Shown one piece after another: positions 58,231-64,000 of a DNA stretch of 64,000 nucleotides. Under the pieces are notes generated by a model. That model was not told the DNA's origin, made no database searches, and saw only the letters and a program-made list of their open reading frames with translations. Both the position numbers and the translations under genes were made by a program. Within the stretch, counting starts at the first letter, position 1. Every line of letters begins with the position of its first letter. Source of the DNA: Budorcas taxicolor (Eukaryota; Chordata; Mammalia; Artiodactyla; Bovidae); the NCBI RefSeq assembly GCF_023091745.1, contig NC_068924.1, forward strand, positions 71,760,832 to 71,824,831, read 5' to 3'.

Positions 58231-58436
58231 GGGCTTCCCCTGTGACTCAGTGGTAAAGAATCTGCCTGCAATGCAGGAGACCCAGGTTTGATCCCTGGGT
58301 CAGGAAGATCCCCTGGAGAAGGAAATGGCAACCCACTCCAATATTCTTGCCTGGAGAATCCCATGGACAGAAGAGCCTTGCAGCCTACAGTTCATGAGGT
58401 CACAAAGAGCCAGACATGACCAAGAGACTAACACTA
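58231..58436 (+). repeat. Bov-tA SINE
   Basis: Complete: 'gggcttcccctgtgactcag' to 'gaccaagagactaacact'. Flanked by gtacacttttataagtatt (58211-58229) and a closely similar string just after the tail (about 58450-58467). Confidence 0.95.
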
Positions 58437-58500
58437 AAACTTTCACATAGGTACACTTTATAAATATTCATTAATTTTGCTTTTGTCTTGTAATAGAAAA

Positions 58501-58686
58501 GTGAAAGTCACTCAGTCGTGTCTGACTCTGCGACCCCATTGACTATACAGTCAATGGAATTCTCCAGGCCAGAGTACTGGAGTGGGTAGCCTTTCCTTTC
58601 TCCAGGGGATCTTCCTGACCGAGGAATCTAACCCAGGTCTCCCACATTGCAGGTGGATTCTTTACCAGCTGAGCCACAAGGGAAGC
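58501..58686 (-). repeat. Bov-tA SINE
   Basis: Antisense, nearly complete. Flanked by cttgtaatagaaa (58486-58498) and cttgtaacagaaa (58687-58699). Confidence 0.95.
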
Positions 58687-58739
58687 CTTGTAACAGAAAC
58701 ATGCCTATAAATATTAATACTGAAAACAAATATAAACTT

Positions 58740-59215
58740 AGGATATAGCAAAAACAGTAAAAATACTCATGTACAGGTTAGTGAGTGAACACGAAGTTGA
58801 GGGAGTCACATATTCCCACCCGATTATTACTCTTTCTTTCCTCCCCCCAAATAACCACTGTCTTAATTTCTAATATTATCATTTAGCTTTGACTTCTTTG
58901 GACTTTCTGTACATTGCATAATACAGTGTGTATTTTTTTGAGTTTCGGCTTCTTCAACTCAGCATTATGCTTGTGAGTTTTGTCTATATTTTTAAATGGA
59001 GCTATAGTTCATTTATTTTCATTCCTTTGTGAATATACCAAAGTTTAGTTGTCTGTTCCATCGGTGATGGACATTTGGGTAGTTCCTGTCAGTGATGTTA
59101 CTGGGAACAACCCTGTGTATGTCTTTTTGGAGCACGTGTGCATGTGTGTAAAGTTCTGTTGGATCTATATTATGAGTGGACTCATATTCTTGATAGCTTC
59201 TTTGGCATACACATA
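58740..59215 (-). repeat. Old L1 LINE 3' UTR (antisense)
   Basis: 'aataaccactgtcttaattt', 'gactttctgtacattgcata', 'tcaactcagcattatgcttg', 'gtgatggacatttgggtagt'. Confidence 0.6.
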
Positions 59216-59441
59216 GCACTGCTCTTTCTTTCAGGGTCTTTGATGAAGAGATATTAAGTACATTTTTTAAGATCACGTGCAAATGTTACACATTAGCAGA
59301 TTCAGAATTGGCACCTAAGACCTTAATTCCTCCTGTGCCATTTTCAAAACAAAACGCAAAAAGTAAAAAAAAAAAAATAACATCTAATGAGGCTGCAAGC
59401 TACCTCTTTATTTTTATGTCTTAACTTTTAGTACTTCATAT

Positions 59442-59487
59442 GAATTTATATATATAATTTATATGCATTATATATATATATATATTG
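59442..59487. repeat. (TA)n low-complexity tract
   Basis: Two short TA runs separated by a few bases. Confidence 0.9.
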
Positions 59488-59651
59488 CTGAACATCTGAT
59501 CTTTTTACTGAACTGCTTTAACATTTTTCAGACTTAACAAATGTTTTATAAGTTGGTTCACCAGGCAGTTTTCTTTTGCTTGGCTGGCTCCAAGCTGCCA
59601 GAATTTGTAGTGAGGAGACTTAGAGTACACTTTAAAGATCATGGTAATGGT

Positions 59652-59805
59652 AGGGGAGCCTGAGTATGGTAGATTACTGCGTTAAATGGGGGGGAGCCTG
59701 AGTATGGTAGATTACTGCGTTAAATGGGGGGGGAGCCTGAGTATGGTAGATTACTGCGTTAAATGGGGGGGAGCCTGAGTATGGTAGATTACTGCGTTAA
59801 ATGGG
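59652..59805. repeat. Minisatellite, four copies of a 38-39 bp unit
   Basis: Unit starts at about 59656, 59694, 59733 and 59771, each reading gagcctgagtatggtagatt and then actgcgttaaatggg. Copies differ only in the length of the G run (7, 8, 7) between them. Confidence 0.98.
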
Positions 59806-60019
59806 AAACCGATAGTGTAAGCTCCCCCATTGCACCCCCACCCCTGCTTTCTCTTAAAAGTTCATTCTTAAAAATGTTACAGAACAAATATGTGTACTCA
59901 TGTAAGTTCACGTGGCCCTTCCTAAGAAAATCATTTATTAAAATACGTCTTGGCTTTCCCTCCTCTCCATCACCCCTTCACACAGTTGAAATATTATTAA
60001 TTGCATTTTCTCTTGGCGT

Positions 60020-60443
60020 AACTACAAGATGATTTTTGCAAGAAGGGCTTAATGTTACTTAAATCATCATTTTACACAGCAGCACTGCCTCTGGGACTTT
60101 TACACAATGCAGCTGCTTTTGGTAGATGAAGAAAATCAAGCCCTACTGCACAGACTTTTAGAAATACTGATATATTTTTAAAAGCAAGTAAAATAGCCAA
60201 TGTACTAGCTTGTGATCCAGTGCTAAGTCACTTCAGTCGTGTCCAGCTCTTTGTGACCCTGTGGACCGTAGTCCACCAGTCCCCCTGTCCATGGGAGTCT
60301 CCAGGCAACAATACTGGAGTGTGAGCCGCTGTTTCCTTCTGGGTCATATTTCCTTCTCCAAGTGTGATCCAGTATGAATGGAGAATAAATCCACAGGAGT
60401 GGCTACTTTTTCTTGAGGAGAACAGTGCATCGTAGGAATATGG
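60020..60443 (-). repeat. Inverted duplication, copy B (partner 29251-29672)
   Basis: Reverse complement of copy A over its whole length, including the SINE at 60226-60362 and its actggatcaca flanks. Outside both boundaries the sequences are unrelated. Confidence 0.93.
60226..60362 (-). repeat. Bov-tA SINE within inverted duplication copy B
   Basis: Same truncation, same foreign internal stretch and same flanking duplication as the copy at 29332-29472. Confidence 0.88.
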
Positions 60444-60609
60444 GCTGTTTCTAAATCTTTTTTTTGTGAATGGGTTTTACATTGTCAGATGCTTGTTTGG
60501 GGGGGAAGAAAATACTTTCAAGCCTTTTTGAAGATGTTTAGAAAAATTAAAGAATATTTTATGGAGAAGATTTTATCTTACTAGATTTAAAAATATTTTG
60601 TAGTTTTAA

Positions 60610-60785
60610 AAAATAAGCTTTATTCTTTAGAGGTGATTTTAGGTTCACAGCAAAATTGAGGGGAAAGGTACAGAGATTCCTGTGTACACAGAGCGTCCCA
60701 TGCTGTCAAAATGCTGCACCAGAGTATCAGCATTCCTTACAGCTGATGAATCTGGGTGTTAACATAGCATTATAACCCAAAATCT
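60610..60785 (-). repeat. Old L1 LINE 3' UTR (antisense)
   Basis: 'gtgattttaggttcacagca', 'aaattgaggggaaaggtaca', 'ctgcaccagagtatcagcat'. Confidence 0.65.
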
Positions 60786-61424
60786 GTAGTGCAGGATAAA
60801 TTTTTCATACTCTTGGAAGGAATATATGTAAATCTCAAGTTTGTTTTTGTTGTATACTGCTACAAAATGCATCTTAGATGTCGCTGTTTGGATTCCTTGG
60901 CTTATGCTCTTTTGGGTTAAAAAAAAAATGGCATGGAAAGTAAAATTTTTGCTTTCCACCAGTTAAGTTTTTTAAGTTTATCTTTGTTTTCAAAAACTAT
61001 ATTTTACTACATGCCTATCTTTTCTGTGTCTGTATTGTTCACTGGACACAAGCTGAAAGGGATGAGTTTAGGTCTCAGGTTAGAAATGCATATGCTTCTA
61101 GGGACCAGGTAGGTAATGGAATGAATCAGCTGGGCTAGAATGAGGCCAGAAGGAGCGGTCAGGTCTGGAGAGCCAGGGACTTCTCACCCTGTGTAACGAC
61201 GTTGGCTCTTGCCAAGAGTTACTAGGTGGCAGTTCAAGCCTGAGGGTACCACTATTTCTAGTTATTTTAAAAGGATTGTAAAAAGAAACCAAGATGTCTT
61301 AAGTAAAACTTAGCAGTTTTACATCAGCTTAACTCTAACTGGGGCCAGATAAAATTGAGGAGGCCCCAACAATCTGTGGGTGAGTATTTCATTTCCTTTT
61401 ATCAAAGTGTTATTGGCCATTCAG
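60786..61424. other. Intron sequence with no recognised feature
   Basis: Nothing was recognised. Confidence 0.5.
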
Positions 61425-63470
61425 GTATGGCCTAATCAAATCCCTTATGATTACACAGCAAGGGTGACAAATAGATTCAAGGGATTAGATCTAGTAGACA
61501 GAATGCCTGAAGAACTATGGACAGAGGTTCATAACGTTGCTATAGGAGGCAGTGACCAAAACCATCCCGAAGAAAAAGAAATGCAAGAAGACAAACTGGC
61601 TGTCTGCGGAGACTTTATAAATAGCTGAGGAAAGAAGAGAAGCGAAAAGCAAGGGAGAAAGGGAAAGAGATACCCACAGAATGCCGAGTTCCAGAGAATA
61701 GCAAGGGGAGATGAAAAGGCCTTCTTCAATAAACAGTGCAAAGAAATAGAGGAAAACAACAGGATGGGAAAGACTAGAGATCTCTTCAAGAAGATCGGAG
61801 ATAGCAAGGGAACATTTCATGCAAGGATGGGCGTGATAAAGGACAGAAATGGTAAGGACCTAAGAGAAGCAGAAGAGATTAACAAAAGGTGGTAAGAATA
61901 TGCAGAAGAACTATACAAAAAAGGTCTTAATCACCTGGATAACCACAATGGTGGTGTCATTCCCTAGAGCCGGACATCCAGGATTTTGAAGTCGAGTGGG
62001 CCTTAGGAAGCATTACTACAAACAGAGCTAGTGGAGGTGATGGAATTCTAGTTGAATTATTTAAAATCTTGAAAGATGATGCTGTTAAAGTGCTGCACTC
62101 AGTATGTCAGCAAATTTGGAAAACTCAGCAGTGGCCACAGGACTGGAAAAGGTCAGTTTACATTCCAATCCCAAATAAGGGCCATGCCAAAGAATGTTCA
62201 AGCTATCATATAATTGCACTCATTTCACATACTAGGAAGATTGTGCTCAAAATTCTGCAAGCTAAACTTCAACGATACATGAACCGAGAACTTTCAGACT
62301 TAGAAGCTGGATTTAGAAAAGGCAGAGGAACCAGAGATCAAATTGCCAACATAGTTGGATCACAGAGAAAGCAAGGGAACTTCAGAAAAACATCTACTTC
62401 TGCTTCATGGACTATGAGAAAGCCTTTGACTTTGTAGATCACAACAAATTGGAAAATTCTTAAAGATATGGGAATACCAGACCACCTTACCTGTCTCCTG
62501 AGAAACCTGTATGGGGGTCAGGAAGCAACAGTTAGATCCTTACATGAAACAGCTGACTTTCAAAATTGGGAAAGGATTATGACAAAGCTGTATATTGTCA
62601 CTCTTTTTATTTCACTTATATGCAGAGTACATCATGTGAAATGCTGGGCTGAATGAGCCACAAGCTGGAATCAAAACTGAATAACAACCTCAGATATGCA
62701 GATGATACTACTCTAATGGCGAAAGCAAAGAGGAACTAGAGAGCCTCTTGAGGGTGAAAGAGGAGAGTGAAAAAGTTGGCTTAAACTCAACATGAAAAAA
62801 AACTAAGATCATGGCATCTGGTCCCATCACTTCATGGCAAGTAGATGGGGAAACGGTGGAAGCACTAACAGATTTTCTTTTCTTGGGTTCCAAAGTCACT
62901 GTGATTGCCTACTGCAGCCATGCAGTTAGAAGATGCTTGCTTCTTGGAAGGAAAGCTGTGACAAACCTAGACAGCATATTAAAAAGCGAAGACATCAGCT
63001 TGCTGACAAAGATCTGTATAATCAAAGTTATGGTTTTTCCAGTAGTCTTGTATAGATGTGAGAGCTGGACCATAAACATTCAGCTGAGCACTGAAGAATT
63101 GATCCTTTTGAATTGTAGTGCTGGAGAAGACTTTTGAGAGCCCCGTGAACTGCAAGGAGATCAAACCAGTTAATCCTAAAAGAAATCAACCTTCAATATT
63201 TATTGGAAGGACTGATGCTTGAAGCTGAAGCTCCTGTACTTTGGCTACCGGATGCCAAGAGCCAGCTCATTGGAAAAGACTCTGGTGCTGGAGAAGACTG
63301 AAGGCAAAAGGAGAAGGGGATAACAGAGAATGAGATGGTTGGATGGCATCACCGATTCAGTGGACATGAATTTGAGCAAAGTCTGGGAGACAGTGAAGGA
63401 CAGAGAAGCCTGGCATGCTGCTTGTCCATGGCGTTGCAAAAGTGGGACACAACTTAGCAACTGAACAACA
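61425..63470 (+). mobile_element. BovB LINE, 5'-truncated, about 2.05 kb
   Basis: Starts between the endonuclease and RT domains ('cctaatcaaatcccttatga') and ends 'cttagcaactgaacaaca'. The open stretch 62069-62437 holds QDWKRSVYIPIPNKG and AGFRKGRGTRDQI. YADD is retained at about 62694-62705 but the frame is lost around it. Confidence 0.94.
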
Positions 63471-63522
63471 ATTATTTCTCTGATCATTAAATGTGAATTA
63501 TTTCTCTGATCATTAAATGTGC
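63471..63522 (+). repeat. 26-bp tandem duplication at the BovB 3' junction
   Basis: attatttctctgatcattaa plus atgtg is repeated exactly with a period of 26 bp, directly after the BovB end. Confidence 0.97.
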
Positions 63523-63635
63523 TGGGGACTGTTTTCAGAGCTTTATAGAAATCAACTCATTGAATCAAGCAACACTGGAGTTGGTACTTCTGTTATCCCC
63601 ATATGAAAGATGATATAAGTCAGATAAAGGTGACC
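63520..63635 (-). repeat. Probable MIR SINE
   Basis: 'gagctttatagaaatcaact' then 'cattgaatcaagcaac', 'ttggtacttctgttatcccc' and 'atatgaaagatg'. Confidence 0.5.
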
Positions 63636-63689
63636 CACAGTCAGAAGGGTGCCTGTCTGTGGTAAACAATTTAAGATGCTCCTAAAGAT

Positions 63690-64000
63690 TCATAAATCAA
63701 ATCCCTATGATTATACCGTGGAAGTGAGAAATAGATTTAAGGGACTAGATCTGATAGATAGAGTGCCTGATGAACTATGGATGGAGGTTCATGACATTGT
63801 ACAGGAGACAGGGATCAAGGCCATCCCCATGGAAAAGAAATGCAAAAAGGCAAAATGGCTGTCTGGGGAAGCCTCACAAATAGCTGTGAAAAGAATAAAA
63901 GTGAAAAGCAAAGGAGAAAAGGAAAGATATAAGCATCTGCAGAGTTCCAAAGAATAGCAAGAAGAGATAAGAAAGCCTTCCTCAGCGATCAGTGCAAAGA
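63690..64000 (+). mobile_element. BovB LINE, 5'-truncated, cut by the window end
   Basis: From 'taaatcaaatccctatgatt' onward. An open frame (63649-63957) contains NPYDYTVEVRNRFKGLDLID and PDELWMEV, the BovB linker between endonuclease and RT. Confidence 0.93.

Larger units (their letters stand above)
40768..64000 (+). other. HSD17B12: HSD17B12 intron after the 76-bp exon (partial, 5' part)
   Basis: The intron starts with the consensus donor GTAAGT (phase 1) and runs off the window. I searched by eye for the next exon and did not find it, so the intron exceeds 23 kb. It contains BovB, L1, L2 and SINE copies, an ancient LTR, a SINE-poor tract with a possible conserved element, and a minisatellite. 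Confidence 0.8.

Noticed and set aside
59652..59805. Regular repeats that could suggest a CRISPR array
   Set aside because: Units are head-to-tail without unique spacers, in vertebrate intron; it is a minisatellite.
40768..64000. Search for the next HSD17B12 exon
   Set aside because: No stretch encoding the expected EKFKVET-like continuation with splice sites was seen, so none is reported.

Overview
The window is vertebrate nuclear DNA from a ruminant, most likely a bovid. The base composition is AT-rich and there are no prokaryote-style gene arrays. It is crowded with BovB (RTE-type) LINEs, Bov-tA and Bov-A2 SINEs, CHR-type tRNA-derived SINEs and a BTLTR1-like endogenous retrovirus LTR, on a background of old L1, L2, MIR, hAT and Tigger-type elements. 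I cannot separate cattle from other bovids.

Only one host gene is visible: HSD17B12, on the + strand, which encodes the very-long-chain 3-oxoacyl-CoA reductase of the ER fatty-acid elongation cycle. Two consecutive coding exons are present: a 47-bp exon at 37870-37916 that carries the TGxxxGIG cofactor-binding motif, and a 76-bp exon at 40692-40767. Both have canonical AG/GT splice sites, and their phases join without breaking the frame. The rest is intron: the end of the intron before the first exon (1-37869), the complete intron between the two (37917-40691), and the start of the next (40768-64000). Neither the N-terminal exon nor the following exon was found here.

Layout: 1-22 kb is intron with scattered BovB 3' ends, Bov SINEs and older L2/L1/LTR pieces. 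It includes an L2 invaded by a hAT element that was itself invaded by a Bov-tA (7.5-8.7 kb), and a composite SINE block between 46-bp direct repeats (16.4-17.3 kb). 22-36 kb holds old L1, a BTLTR1-like LTR, a 1-kb BovB fragment, a split ancient LTR (28.9-30.1 kb) and a nearly full-length BovB with an 8-bp candidate target-site duplication (32.4-35.7 kb). 36-42 kb holds SINEs, old L1, a Tigger-type element and the two exons. 42-50 kb holds L2, a 1.4-kb BovB, a more recent L1 and a BovB end between about 80-bp direct repeats. 50-58 kb is almost free of ruminant SINEs and contains a stretch that looks like a conserved regulatory element. 58-64 kb has an inverted Bov-tA pair, a four-copy minisatellite, an inverted copy of a segment from 29 kb, and two BovB copies truncated at nearly the same point.

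The clearest unexplained structure is an inverted duplication of about 420 bp (29251-29672 and 60020-60443). The two copies share the same internal Bov-tA insertion and the same target-site duplication. I saw no CRISPR array, operon, intact mobile-element gene, functional tRNA or new gene system.
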